Below are positions 33,074 through 44,868 of a stretch of DNA of 64,000 nt, piece by piece. The notes under the pieces are model-generated. The model ran no database searches. It was given only the letters and a program-made list of their open reading frames with translations, and had not been told where the DNA came from. The stretch is from Platanthera guangdongensis (taxonomy: Eukaryota > Streptophyta > Magnoliopsida > Asparagales > Orchidaceae): positions 115,090,609 to 115,154,608 of the forward strand of contig CM077151.1 of assembly GCA_039583875.1 (NCBI GenBank), read 5' to 3'. The translations under genes were made by a program, and so were the position numbers. Numbering within the stretch: the first letter of the stretch is position 1; every line of letters starts with the position of its first letter.

Positions 33074-35400
33074 ATGTCAGACCGCAGAGCCCGCTCTTCA
33101 GACCGCTCCAGTTCTTCAGAGGACTCTCTTTGGGACGCGATTGAGCAAGCTCGCCTTGAGGCCGAGCAGTCCTGCCGGCAGACAGACCAACGTCTCAACG
33201 CAATCAGCCAAACCCTGCTCGCGCTAGCCCAGCGGCTCGCTCCTCAAGCCGCAGCAGATCCAGCGGACTCGCCAGTCTGCCAGACCCCAGCTCGCCGAAC
33301 TCCGCTTCGGTAGTCGCCAGCCACTCCTCGGAACCATGCTCAGTCCGCCGCCCCTCTGCGCCCTCAGGAGGAGCAGTTTGCTTTCAGGAAATTCTTCAGA
33401 GAAGCTGCCAGGGGCACTCCTGCCCGCCAGCTTCATTTTGCTGACCGCCAGTCCGCCGAGCCCGCGGACTCCCCGGCTCCAGTCCGCCACTTCTACCCCG
33501 TAGAGTTCGAGACCCCGTATCCCTTCGTTGATCGAATTCGATGGGAATCAGTTCCGAACAACTTCAGGGAGCCTCGCATTTCATTCTATTCAGGAGGGAC
33601 TGATCCAGTCTCTCACCTCCAAGCATTTGAGGGGGCAGTTGCTTTGAGATGCCTCCCAGATGCTATCAAGTGTAAACTCCTGGTTACCACTCTCGAAGGA
33701 CAGGCGAGAGAGTGGTTCTATGAGCTGCCTTCGGGCACAATCTCTTCTTTCGCAGAGCTTCGTAGCCAGTTGTTGCTGAGATTTGCCACCTCAAGAAAGA
33801 GGAAGAATGGGCCAGCTGCCCTATTTGAAATCAAGCAAAGGGATAATGAATCAGTGGCGCGATTCGTTGATCGCTTTCAGAGAGAGATCCAAGGGGTAAG
33901 GAATGTGAACCCTAACTATTACAAGGTCGCCTTGATCCATGGCCTCCGGGAAGGCCCCCTGAAGTTTAAAGCAACAACCAAGGAACCTGAGACTTATCAA
34001 GAGTTGATCGCCATGGTCAACCGTTTCATTGAAGGAGAAAATACCAATCCAACTTATGTCTCATCCCTGACAGCTAAGGCTGAAGGAAGGGATGCCTCCG
34101 CTTCTTCCTCTCGTAGCAAGCCCCCTCGCCCAGACTTCCAGCCTCTATCTCAAAGAGGCACGAACTTCCGCCACAAGAAACCTTTCCAAGGCCATCAACA
34201 GTTTCATGAGCAGAGACTGCTGTTGGCCGCCACTCCTGTCGTTCCATTGCAAGCTCTTCCCATCCTCCAACAAGAAGCCTTGCCTGCTCCGAGCCAATCT
34301 GATGCAAGCCCCATGGAGGACATTGCAGATCTGGACCTTGATGAAGTCATCCAGATCTTGCAAAGGAGATCAGAAGAAAAGAGGCAAGAGCCTCAGAAAA
34401 TGTGGAAGCCAAGGAATAATGCACAATATTGCCAGTTCCACAAGGAAAAGGGCCACTTGACCGAGGACTGTAAGGCCCTGCACATGCTGATAGAGAAGCT
34501 GCTTGCCGAGGGCAAGATTTACTTGGCCATGAAGGATTCTCCTTCTTCTTCAAAGCCATCCACCTCAAAGGTCAAGGAAGTCGCCAAAGCGTACCAGGAA
34601 TGTGTGGAGGTCGAGGACGAAGGCCGTCTGGGGGCGATCAATGTCCCAGTGGAGTGCTTCAATGCAGATGATGAAGGGGTTCTGGGATGCCTCTTATTCA
34701 TCCATGGTGGAGCAGGGACCGAGTCTACTCGGAAATTGTCAATTTCAAGGGTCACCCGGGCAGAGGTGGCCTCTTCTTCTTCCATTGCTCCTCCAAGTGA
34801 GGTCGTCACCTTTGGTCCAGTAGATCTACCCCAAACAGCCAACCCGTTTGATGATACTGTAATGATCAAGGCTGTGGTTGGGGACTTTATAGTTGATAGA
34901 ATTCTTGTTGATACAGGCAGCTCGGTCAACCTCCTGTTCAAGTCTACTTTTGAGGTCCTGAGGACCGGAAAGCCACTGCTTTCCACTGAGGGTCCACTCT
35001 ATGGTTTCTCGGGAGAGAGAAAAGAGGTGGAAGGTAGCATCATCCTGCCCGTGAAACTTGGAGGGGCGACTAAGCAAGTACAATTCATAGTGGTTGATGC
35101 CCCCAGCAGCTACCATGCCATCTTCGGCAGACCTCTTCTGAACAAATATCAAGCGGTGGTTTCCACTTACCACCTTGCCATCAAGTTCTTTGCAGATGGA
35201 AGGATGTGTCGGGTCAGGAGTGACCCAAGAAGAGCAAGGGAGTGCTACGTCCGCACTGTCAACATGGTTGAAGCCAGCCCTTCCCTTGCTCCAACAGCAG
35301 CTGCAGAAGCCTCTCCCAGTTCAGAAGCTGCTGCTGATGAAGGTACTCACCTGGAACCTACCCAGGTGACGCAAGGAGTCCCCATTGCTGAGGGGGAGGA
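33074..35400 (+). pseudogene. gag: Element D gag and protease (Tat-like)
   Basis: ATG at 33074 (MSDRRARSSDRSSSSEDS). TAG at 33311-33313 (a CAG-to-TAG type change) interrupts the frame, which continues uninterrupted in phase to the RT. Capsid: ISFYSGGTDPVSHLQAFEGAVALRCLPDAIKCKLLVTTLEGQAREWFYELPSGTISSF, typical of Tat gag. A variant nucleocapsid knuckle, CX2HX4HX4C (CQFHKEKGHLTEDC), lies near 34427-34470. Protease: RILVDTGSSVNLLFKSTFEVL near 34900, with AIFGRPLLNKY near 35120. About 776 codons for this part. One nonsense codon is enough to block full-length translation. Confidence 0.88.
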
Positions 35401-37239
35401 GAGGAAACTCTCCATCAACTCGGAGTTACCTGAAGATCAAAAGGCCGAGTTGACTTCCTGCTTGCTGAATAACCTGGATGTCTTCGCCTGGTCAGCAGAA
35501 GACATGCCAGGAGTGGATCCTGATGTTGCATGCCACCACTTGAATGTTGATCCCGACTGCAAGCCTATACAACAAAAGAAGAGGGACATGGCTACAAAGC
35601 TTGCAGAGCCAATAAGGGAGGACGTTGCAAAACTCCTCAAGGCTAATTTTGTTAAAGAAATTCAATATCCCACCTGGATATCAAACGTTGTAATGGTTAA
35701 AAAGCCAGGGGGAAAATGGCGAATGTGTGTAGATTTTACCAAACTTAATAAAGCATGCCTCTAAGATTGCTACCCCTTACCTCGGATAGATTCTTTAGTT
35801 GATTCCGCGGTAGGGTACTCTTATATGAGTTTTTTATAAGCGTTTTCTGGTTATCACCAGATAAGAATGCATAAGCCTGACGTTCCTCACACGTCGTTCA
35901 TTACTAATGATGGTTGCTATTGCTACCTTGTGATGCCCTTTGGGCTTAAAAATGCCGGTGCAACCTACCAACGGATGATGGACCGTGTGTTTAACCATCA
36001 GAAGGGGAGGAACCTAGAAGTGTATGTAGACGATCTCTTGATTAAGAGTAAGTCGTTTTCGCTGCACTTGCGAGACCTAGCAGAGACGTTCGCTACTCTG
36101 CGTTGGTACAAAATGAAGCTTAACCCTTTGAAATGCACATTTGGGGCGAGTAAGGGGAAGTTTCTTGGTCATCTCCTTACTCCGGAAGGGCTTGCCCCCA
36201 ATCCTGACAAAGTGAAAGCCATCATTGATATGCCTACCCCTCGTTCGCCAAAAGAAGTTCAGCAGTTAGGGGGGAGGCTAGCAGGCCTTGCGAGATTTCT
36301 CTCTCGGGTAGGAGATATGAGTGCTCCATTCTTCAAAACTCTCTGAGGAGCATCCAAGTTTGAGTGGACGGAAGAATGCTCCCAAGCTTTTGAGCAGTTG
36401 AAGATGCAACTGACTTCAGCACCCCTACTTCAGAGTCCCCGGCCAGGAGAGATTCTTTTCTTATATCTAGGGGTTGGCCCTGAGGCCGTCAGCTCCATTC
36501 TTCGTCGGGAAGAAAGAAGGAAGCAATTCCCAATTTACTATGTTAGCCATATCCTGAAGAGTGCTGAGACACGGTATCCAATTTTAGAGAAGTTAGCCTT
36601 GACGCTAGTCATGTCAGCTCGCAGGCTTCGTCCATACTTCCAAGCACATTCAATTCAAGTCGTCACCGATCAGCCTTTGAAGGGTGTGTTGGAAAAACCA
36701 GAACATTCCGGCAGACTAGCTAAGTGGGCAATAGAGTTGAGTGAATTTGAAATTTCTTATATGCCCAAGACAGCCATTAAAGCTCAGGTCCTAGCAGATT
36801 TTCTAATTGACATGCCAGAGTCCAGTTCTGATCGAGCAGAAAGGTCACCTTTGGCCTGGACCATTTATGTTGATGGTGCCTCAGGCAGAAGTTCTTCTGT
36901 AGCAGGGGTGGTTCTCATCAATCCAAACGGAGTCAAATTGGAGCAGGCCATCAAATTTTACTTTCCAGTAACCAATAATCAGGCCGAGTATGAATCTTTG
37001 CTAGCAGGCTGAGGCTTGCAAGGGAACTAGGAATCGATCATGTTCATATCAAAACCGATTCTCTGGTAATGGCGTCACAAGTCCTCGGTAACTTCGAAAC
37101 AAGAGTGCCGATCTTGAAGAAATGTCTAGCTCTTGTGAAGATAGAAGTCGGCAGGTTCAAGAGCTTTACCATCGAGCACATCCCCAGAACAGAAAATGAG
37201 GAGGCAGATTTTCTTTCCAAGTATGGGATGACTTTATGA
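35401..37239 (+). pseudogene. pol: Element D RT, RNase H and archaeal-type RNase H
   Basis: Continues the gag-protease frame. RT: KKPGGKWRMCVDFTKLNKAC, then TAA at 35762 and a second stop near 35837; FSGYHQIRM...VMPFGLKNAGATYQRMM and catalytic EVYVDDLLIKS near 36020 follow. TGA at 36344 (a CGA-to-TGA type change). First RNase H near 36450-36800 is weak, with the usual acidic FSDAS-type motif replaced (LYLGVGPEAVSS), as expected for a degenerate first domain. Second, archaeal-type RNase H from IYVDGASG (36868) through NNQAEYESLLAG, HIKTDSL and EEADFLSKYG (37200-37225). A one-base deletion near 37009 splits this domain, and TGA at 37237-37239 ends it. The dual RNase H marks the Tat clade. Confidence 0.88.
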
Positions 37240-38565
37240 GGAACAACTTCCGAGCTCTTCCGCCCGGCAGTGGTGGAAGGAGATTTAATGCAAGTGGACC
37301 AACGTACCTCTTGGATGGACCCATTCATCCTCTATCTGTCAACGGGAGATTATCATCATTCAGTCAAAGATAAGAAAAAGTTCAGAATAAAAGCAGCTCA
37401 CTACTTCCTAGTGGCAGGAGTCCTTTACAGAAAAACCTTCCTCTCTACCATGGCCCGGTGTGTTTCAGAAGAAGAAGCTCCCCTTGTTTTGCAAGAAGTT
37501 CATTCAGGTGAATGTGGAAGCCACTCGGGAGCAAGAACCATGGAAATACGGATCCTGCGGCAAGGTTATTTCTGGCCCACTATGAAGAGAGACTCTGAGG
37601 TCTATGCAAAAAAGTGTGTTCAATGCCAGAAGTTCGCTCCACTTCAACTCCAAGCAGCTCAGTCCCTCAGATCGATTGCAACTCCTTGGCCCTTTACAGT
37701 TTGGGGAATGGATCTCATTGGTCCTTTTCCCATGGCAAGCGGGCAATGGCGTTTCATCATCGTAATGATCGACTACTTCAGCAAGTGGATCGAAGCCAAG
37801 TCATTGGCGAAGATAACTACTCAAGTCGTCGAGAACTTCATTTGGGGAGAGATTGTTTGTCGGCATGGGATACCTATGGCAATAATCACTGATAATGGGC
37901 CACAATTCAACAACTCAGAGATGATAAATTTTTGCAGGCAGATCAGAACAGAGCTGCGGTTTGCATCAGTTCATCATCCTAGAAGCAATGGCCAAGTAGA
38001 AGCAGCCAACAAGCAGATCCTCAATTTGCTCAAAAAGAAAGTACAGAATCTCAAGGGTAGCTGGGCTGATCAACTTCCATCAGTCCTCTGGTCCCTTAGG
38101 ACAACGCCATCATCCACAACTGGGGAGACTCCATTCAAACTTCCTCATGGCTCAGAGGCACTCATTCCAGTCGAGTTTGAAGTCTCGTCACCCAGAGTTC
38201 TGCTTGCAAGAGAAGGCGTTGAGGACTGGCTTGAGTTGAATAATGAAGAGATGAGGTTCAGCTTGGAACACATCGAGGCAATCAGAGATCAAGCAGCCAT
38301 AAGGCAGGAGGAGGTCAAAAGAAGGATGGCCCGCTACTTTGATCAGAACGTGAGGATCAAACACTTCCAAGTGGGAGATCTAGTTCTAAAGAAGATTGAT
38401 GTTGCTGCAAGAGCTGGTTCAATTGGGAAGCTTAATCCAAATTCGTCCGGCCCTTTTGTTATCAAAGAAGCATTAAAGAGCGGCGCTTATCGCTTGCAGA
38501 CATACGAAGGAGAGGATATACCACACACATGGAGCGGGGATGATCTCAAACAGTTCTATTCTTGA
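37240..38565 (+). pseudogene. pol: Element D integrase
   Basis: Open from the TGA at 37239 to TGA at 38563. Zinc domain H...H...CVQC near 37500-37630 (HSGECGSHSG...YAKKCVQCQKF). Core: WGMDLIGPFP (37700), IITDNGPQFNN (37885) and SNGQVEAANKQI (37984), so the D, D and E residues are all present. The C-terminal part has the GDLVLKKIDVAARAGSIGKLNPNSSGPFVI segment and ends HTWSGDDLKQFYS, with no chromodomain. This domain has no internal stop, but it can only be made if the upstream breaks are bypassed. Confidence 0.9.
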
Positions 38566-39255
38566 ACCTCTTTTTTTCTACTTTGTGTATCCTCTTCAAG
38601 AGTTATTATTAATAGAAACTGCTTGCTAACACTTCATCAAGTGTTTTGTCTATGTAATCATAACAGATGAAACGCTAAGAAATATTTCAAAAACGGTTCT
38701 GCGCTTGAACTCTCTTTTCTTTCTTATGTTTGCTTTGCAAATACATTTTATTAATCAAAGGATCCATACTGACACTTTTTTCTAGGGTTTTCTCTCTCTC
38801 CCAAGGACCTATAACGCTTCCCTGATACCAGGAGACATCGCCGAGTTCAGCAAGACCTTCCCTAGAGCTGTTGTCATTAGCGTAACACCACGAAGACCAC
38901 GTGTTGCGAGGAGATTTCGCACCGTGTAGTGGGAGCTTGCAGGCTCTAGTGCGATAGGATTCTGAACTTCAGATCCCGACTAGTACCTTACCCCACCTCT
39001 GTGTTATGGAGGGCAGGGTGGGTGTAGAGCTCTATCGTGCCGCATTTGGGATATCGTTACAACTTTGATGATTTGGCGAGGAAAGCAATGTCATGCGCAC
39101 CTGCCCACCGATCATCTTAGCTTGTAACCCTCGAACACTCCATGGTACCCTCAAGCAGTGCTTGCAGGAGACCCACAGCTTATACTGTACTCCAGGCAAG
39201 AGGGCAGGGAACCGTTCCGTCGAGTATCTTGCTCTTCGCAGGGAATCTTCTTAGT
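38566..39255. other. Element D 3' noncoding region after pol
   Basis: No ORF of interest. A diverged partial repeat unit (GGCGAGGAAAGCAATGTCATG) near 39074 foreshadows the tandem repeats that follow. Confidence 0.55.
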
Positions 39256-39634
39256 GCGGACTAGTTTTCTGTATCCGCTCAGTCCACCAGCTTCTTTGGG
39301 TTGATCGTATAGCCTGTGACCTGGTGAGGAAAGCAATGCCATGTGCACCTGCCCACCTGGTCGTAAGCTATAGGTCATTTCTATCTTGGGCGGACTGGTT
39401 TTATTTATCCGCACAGTCCGCCAGTTTTATTTGGGTTGATCATATTGCCTGCGGCCTGGTGAGGAAAGCAATGCCATGACACCTGCCCACCTGGTCGCAA
39501 GCTGTAGATCATTTCTTCTGTTTGCTGCGGACTGGCTTTATCTATCCGCGCAGTCCGCCAATTTCCTTGGGTTGATTTTATAGCTTGTGACCTGGTGAGG
39601 AAAGCAATGCCATGCGCACCTGCCCACCTGGTCG
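39256..39634 (+). repeat. 3' tandem repeats of element D, left part
   Basis: Units start at 39256, 39390 and 39527 (134 and 137 bp). Each begins GCGGACT(A/G)G, then TATCCGC-NCAGTCC, then a block with GTGAGGAAAGCAATGCCATG and CACCTGCCCACCTGGTCG. The third unit is interrupted by element F at the GGTCG target site and resumes at 52778. Tandem repeats 3' of pol are common in Tat/Ogre elements. Confidence 0.85.
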
Positions 39635-40522
39635 TGAAAGATATGGTACCCAAACACCTAGAGGGGGGGGGGGGTGAATAGGTGACCTAAACCTTTTTCC
39701 CTTTTGTTTGGCAGCACAACAGTTTTTCACAGATTATTACAGTTAACAGCAATTTACAGAAATCACACAGAAAAGCCACAACACAGCACAGCACAGCAGA
39801 CACACTAATTTTATAGTGGTTCCCCAATCTTTGGGTACATCCACTTTCCCCCTTCGCCTATCTAGCAGTGTACTAGATTCGGCCAAACTTCTCCACTAGC
39901 TCAGAACCCAACAAGGTTCCTACCTCAGGCCCAAAGCCTTACACTCAGCCAAAAGGCCTACACTCAGCCACCCAGGCCTACACTCAGCCAATCAAAGGCC
40001 TACACTCAGAGTTCTTCAACTCCTACACTCAGGCACCAAGCCCTACCCTCAGCCTTTATAAAATAGGCTTACAATCACTCAGATCCAATGGATCTTACAA
40101 GTTTAAAATAGAAATTACAAATGCTAACTCTACAACTCAGAAAGGATGAGAGGAGTTGAGAGTTTCTTGAAGAGTTCTTGGAAGAACTCAGCTTGATCCA
40201 AACTGACTTAGCTTTCTTCAAAGCTTCTTGAGTAGAACTGAATTAGTCTGAATCTTCTGCAGTTGATCCTTGATCTCTGCTTCTTGAAATCCAGATGACT
40301 CTGAATTGTTCTTCTCAGCCTTAGTTCCAAAGACTGAATCCTTGGTTGGAGCTCTCTCTCTCCAACTACTTAGATCTGCAGTTGGACTGCCTGATCTTCT
40401 TTTGTTGATCCTCTATGTATCACTTCTTGATTTAATCTGATCAACCCCTTCAGTTATTCTCACAACATGTAATGATAATGAACAACCTTCTATATCTATT
40501 TTTTCTGTAAACTATGGGTGCC

Positions 40523-40530
40523 TATTTATA
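40523..40530 (-). promoter_or_regulatory. TATA box of the F 3' LTR
   Basis: TATAAATA on the minus strand within CCTATAAATAGG. It lies about 134 bp downstream, in the transcription sense, of the nearest palindrome at 40664. The 5' LTR copy is at about 51562-51569 and the LTR E copy at about 63639-63646. Confidence 0.75.
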
Positions 40531-40663
40531 GGCTTCCTTCATGGTAACCGGCTGATCCGGTTTATAACAGACTTTTGACTTCTCTGACAGTTGCTATAGA
40601 CCGGCTGGATTGGCAGCTGTCATGTCAACCAGTCACTTCTTGAAATTCTCTAACTGTCAGTTA

Positions 40664-41597
40664 GTGTCGAGACTTTCTGTTCTTAAGTGTCGACACTTAT
40701 AGACCAAGTGTCGACACATGTTGTGTAAGTGTCGACACAAGTCTACAAGGTGTCGACACAATTCCTTGTATGTCTCGACACAGTTTCTTCTGCATGTGTC
40801 GACACTGAAATTGAGTGTCGACACAAGTACTTGTACTTCATCCTTTAACTGTATTCTTCTAAGTGTCGACACATCTCCTTTGTGTCGACACATCTTCATG
40901 TGTTGAAACTGTCAAGTGTCGACACTGATTCTTGGTGTCGACACAAGTCTTCATTCTTGATTCTTCAGCTGAGTGTCGACACATTCCCTTAGTGTCGACA
41001 CTTATACTTAGAATATTTTACAAATTTTCTGTTCTTTGCTATGTGTCGACACAGCTCCTTGTGTCGACACTTTCTTCAAGTGTAGAGTCTTCAATTAAGT
41101 GTCGACACATTGTGCTGAGTGTCGACACTTTCTTCAAGTGTTGACTCTTCTGATTTTGTGTCGACACATTGTGCTGAGTGTCGACACATTCTTCAAATAC
41201 TGAGTCTTTAGCTAAGTGTCGACACATTGTGTTGAGTGTCGACACTTTCTTCCAGTGCTGAGTCTTCTGCATAGTGTCGACACACTGTGTTGAGTGTCGA
41301 CACTTGTACTTAGAATCTGTAGACTTTTGCTGAGTGTCGACACTCACTTCAAGTGTCGACACTTTCTGGTGTAGACACAGCTCTTCTGGGTGTCGACACT
41401 TCTGCTAAGTGTCGACACAGCTTTTCTGCATTCTTCTACACTGAGTGTCGACACAGCTCCAAGTGTCGACACTTTCTGACTGGTGTCGACACTTCTTCCC
41501 AGGTGTCGACACAATGATTCCAAGTGTCGACACTGCATGTCTGGGTGTCGACACAAGCTTTCTCAAGTGTCGACACTTTGCCTCTGGGTGTCGACAC
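40664..41597. repeat. GTGTCGACAC palindrome array, F 3' LTR
   Basis: About 34 exact copies of GTGTCGACAC plus about 8 variants. Starts include 40687, 40708, 40729, 40750, 40796, 40815, 40863, 40882, 40916, 40935, 40973, 40992, 41043, 41061, 41099, 41119 and onward to 41588. Intervals are 18-22 bp in most cases, or about twice that where a copy is missing. The 9-11 bp between copies is variable while the 10-bp core is kept. At 41061-41300 a 58-59 bp higher-order unit is seen, with every third core degenerate (41080, 41138, 41197, 41255). Confidence 0.95.
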
Positions 41598-41742
41598 ATG
41601 GACTTAGAAATTTTCAGCTTCAGTCCAGTGTATGTCTAACCTGCACAAGTAACTTAAACAAACATCAAATACATTCTGATGTATATCATTGAGTTAGGTG
41701 AGGCTTCTTCAAATCAGGTACATTTAACCAATGTACCCAACA

Positions 41743-41757
41743 ATCTCCCCCTATTTG
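41743..41757 (-). other. Element F polypurine tract
   Basis: On the minus strand, AAATAGGGGGAGAT directly precedes the 3' LTR. Confidence 0.85.
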
Positions 41758-42039
41758 GAGAAGTCATAACCCTTAGTCAATGATATACACCACTCATAAT
41801 TAAAAATTACAAAATGATGTAAAACATATAAATGACAACAGGGTAAACTTGAACATGTAGTAAAGCACACATGTATACTTATTAAACATTGCAGAACAAT
41901 TAAGAAACACACATATTTCAGAACATTCATACTATATTTATCATATACTGTTCCAATAATGTTTCTTATACATTTTCAATGAAGTATTACAATGTTTATC
42001 ATTTAACAAATTACAATAAGCATCAAGTTAATTCCTAAT

Positions 42040-44834
42040 CTAGTGCTGATCAGGTTCTTTGATAACAATCCCTTTTCCAGCTTTAACTTGAGCTTTCACA
42101 GCAGCAGCAGCAGCAGGCTCAGCTTCAGCAGTCTTCTTCCCTTTTAGATCTTTCTTCTTCTGTTCTTCAGCCTTGATCTTTTGCCTTTCAAAATAATGAT
42201 AAGGCTTAGGAAAGTACTTGCTAGGCTCCACAGCTGTGGGAGGTAGCTTTCCTAACTTGGCCTTCCTTCTATGTTGGACAATGGCTTCTTGCCTACTTTC
42301 ATGCTTTCTCCATTCAGCCTCTGAGAACCACTTGTTCCTCTCATGGGCATTGTCCTTGGCTGCTTTCCAGGCTGTAAGAATTATGTTCCTAGAAGTAGGG
42401 CTCCATTGTTCAAAATCTGGCTTTTGCTCAGCAATTTCCCTAAACTTCTTCTTTGACAGCCTAGTTTCTTCTTCCTTGTCCAAAGCCTCTTGCATTGCAG
42501 CTGTGATAGGTTGAACAACCTTTTCCAAAATAACATTTGGCTTGCCAGCAAGTGGACTATACATAGTGCTTATATCTGCATGAATCATTTCAAAGTCTGG
42601 AGGTGGATAGATTACATCAGCCACTGCTTGTTGCTCACCTCCAAGATATGTTCCTTGAATACCAGATTCAGCCACTTCATTGTCATCACACAGGGGAGGA
42701 TATCCAAGTGTAGCCCTGATTGAATTTGAAATCCATTTTGCATGCTCAGAACTGGCCTTGACTAACACTCTCTCCCCCTTTATGACTTCTTGAGCCATAT
42801 GATCCCTTACATCATCTTTCTGAAATCTGATTTGGCTATCCAAATATCTTATGCCCTCTTTAAAGAAAGGTCTAAGCTTTGTAAGCTGTTCTGATATGAC
42901 CTTCTGGGAATCTTGTATGGCATTCTTTACAGCAGCAATCTCTGCTTGAAATAACTTATCAAAATCAGCTTTGGCAGCAGCAGAGGAAGTTGAAGGTTCA
43001 TTTGACTTATTCTTGATTTCAGTGACTATTGCATTGTGAGATGCAGTCAGATTATCATTCATTCTCAACTGATTTTCCAGCACATAGCCTTGCTTGAGTG
43101 CTATATCATCCACTTTCTCTTTAATTGTTTCTTGATGTTTAGCCAGATATACCACAGCATTAGCACCCTTGGTAAAATTATCAGTCATCTCCTTTTTATT
43201 AAGGTTCATTTCAAACCTTATTGACTTCATTTCCTGTCCCAGATCAGATTGGAGAGCTTTGTGTCCTTCATCAACATAAGTTTCCAAGGCCTTCCTTTGT
43301 TCATCCATCTTGATTTGCAAGGCAAGCAATAGAGCACTGTAATCAGTGGATGGTGATTGTTGAACTAAGGAATGCTGAGCAACTGTTTGTAGAGCCTTCT
43401 TATAGCTCTGGCTCCTTCTCTTAAATACAAAGAACTTCTTTTTCTGAGCTTGCTCAGCTTCATCATTTTCAGATTCAGATGTACTTGCTATATCCACCCT
43501 ATCCTTAGGGCTGGATGGTTTTTCAGTATGCACATCTTGTGCCTTCTCAGAATCTAGCCTTATAGGCTCTTCCTCAATTTCCATGTTCTCCCCTCAGCAG
43601 CAGCATCCTTTCCTGTATCAGCATTATTCTTTTCCATATCAAAATCTTCTTGATCTAAGTTCAAAAACAGATCTTCCATGGTATACTCTGCTGGAGACTG
43701 TGCAGGAGATGTACTTGGTTCTTCAACCACTTGATCAGGTACCACAACAGATGTGTCTGGAAGAACAACATCTGGTTCTTGGTGTGCTGGCTGATATTGC
43801 TGATGGTCATCAGACAAATCAGAATTTATTATAGAAAAATTGAAAGTTTTAAGGTTAACAAGTACCTCTTGAATGAGGAGGGTGGCTTGTTCACTCTCCA
43901 GTGTAGATGGTACTGCTACACCTGGAAGCTCCCCCTGAATGTCAGCTGCCTCCTGAGGAGCAGGTGTCTTCTCTGCAGCCTCATCTACTGGACTTTCAGG
44001 AGTGAAGACCACATGTTCTTCACTGCCTGAGCTGCTTGAGGACTCTTGAGGCACAGCAGCAGTCTTCCTCTTTTTCCTGGGAGGAGAGTCTCTCTTAGAA
44101 GCTTGTTTCTCAGGGGTGGCCAAGTCCTTTGACACCAGCACCCTGTCCCATCTAGAGAATATTCTGGAGTCCATTCTCCTCATATGATTAATCTTAGATC
44201 CTGCAGCAGAGCTCATTACCTCTGGAATTGATCCAGCCAGGTAGAGACTTATTATCCTGCCCAGATTGGGCTTTTTCAGGCTTTCCTTTACTTTCTCATA
44301 AACCACCAGTGACCAATCTGTCTTCAGAGTGAAGATGATTCTGGTCATGATATTAAACATAGAGGCTGACACCCTGTCATGCCCTCCTGGTTTGCTTAGA
44401 AGAACCTTGCCTACAACTTCAGACAGGAATTTGCCTTGATTGTTCATCCCCTTCCTGTTGAAGACTGATCCCACTTTCATCTTTGGATCCAGTCCACACC
44501 AAGTAAGAGCTTCCCTGGTCTTAGAAGCTGTTACTTCCTCTTCTTCTTGAATCTTAGGTAGCTGAAGTACCTTTCTTAAAGATTTGGGTGATAGTTTGAC
44601 CTTGGTGCCATGCACCCTTGACTTAATCCTGAAGCCTGAGTCATCTATGGACGCACCAGAAAGGAATTCAATGACTTCCTTCTTCCAGATTTTCGTTGGT
44701 TCTGAAACCAAGAACTCCAATCCTGAATTGGCAATTAGGGTTATCACTGATTTGAATTCCTGATCACTGTCGTCGAAGGCGCCTCGCACGAGCTCATAGC
44801 CCTCGTTGACGTTCTCTTCCAGCTTGGGAGCCAT
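42040..44834 (-). pseudogene. Element F ORF3: extra 3' protein, one frameshift
   Basis: Start chosen at ATG 44834 (MAPKLEENV); the open frame upstream only translates palindromes. The first part, to 43560 (about 424 aa), overlaps the second (43584-42040, 514 aa). One missing base near 43590 separates them, so an intact protein would be about 930 aa. N-terminus: globular, with FLVSEPTKIWKKEVIEFLSG and RVHGTKVKLSPKSLRKVLQLP, which recalls the plant-transposon-associated domain of retroelement extra ORFs (tentative). Middle: nuclear-localisation-like PPRKKRK and KRR, then acidic Ser/Pro-rich sequence. Second part: long coiled-coil-like helix (KMDEQRKALETYVDEGHKALQ onward) and a Lys/Ala-rich C-terminus. 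No signal peptide or membrane segment is seen, so an envelope role is not supported. Function unknown; nuclear or DNA-associated is inferred. Confidence 0.75.
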
Positions 44835-44868
44835 TAGGGTTTGAAGATTTAGTCTTGAGATGAGAGAA

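Larger units (their letters stand above)
39635..41742 (-). mobile_element. Element F, 3' LTR (left in window)
   Basis: TGAAAGATATGG to TACCCAACA on the plus strand, 2108 bp. Plus-strand order: poly-G tract near 39661, CCTACACTCAGCC-type short repeats at about 39942-40075, TATA box at 40523-40530 (minus strand TATAAATA), then the GTGTCGACAC array at 40664-41597. In the transcription sense the array lies upstream of the TATA box, in U3. ORFs translating CRHLVSTL-like peptides are by-products of the array. Confidence 0.95.

Noticed and set aside
41039..41362. ORFs rich in CRHL, VSTL and VDT peptides in the LTR arrays
   Set aside because: They are translations of GTGTCGACAC in three frames on both strands, not conserved proteins.
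40664..41597. CRISPR array
   Set aside because: Conserved palindromic repeats with variable spacers superficially fit, but the repeats are 10 bp and spacers about 10 bp, the array is inside a plant LTR in duplicate, and there are no cas genes.
42040..44834. Envelope protein for ORF3
   Set aside because: Position fits an envelope-like ORF, but no signal peptide, membrane span or glycoprotein-like Cys pattern is visible.
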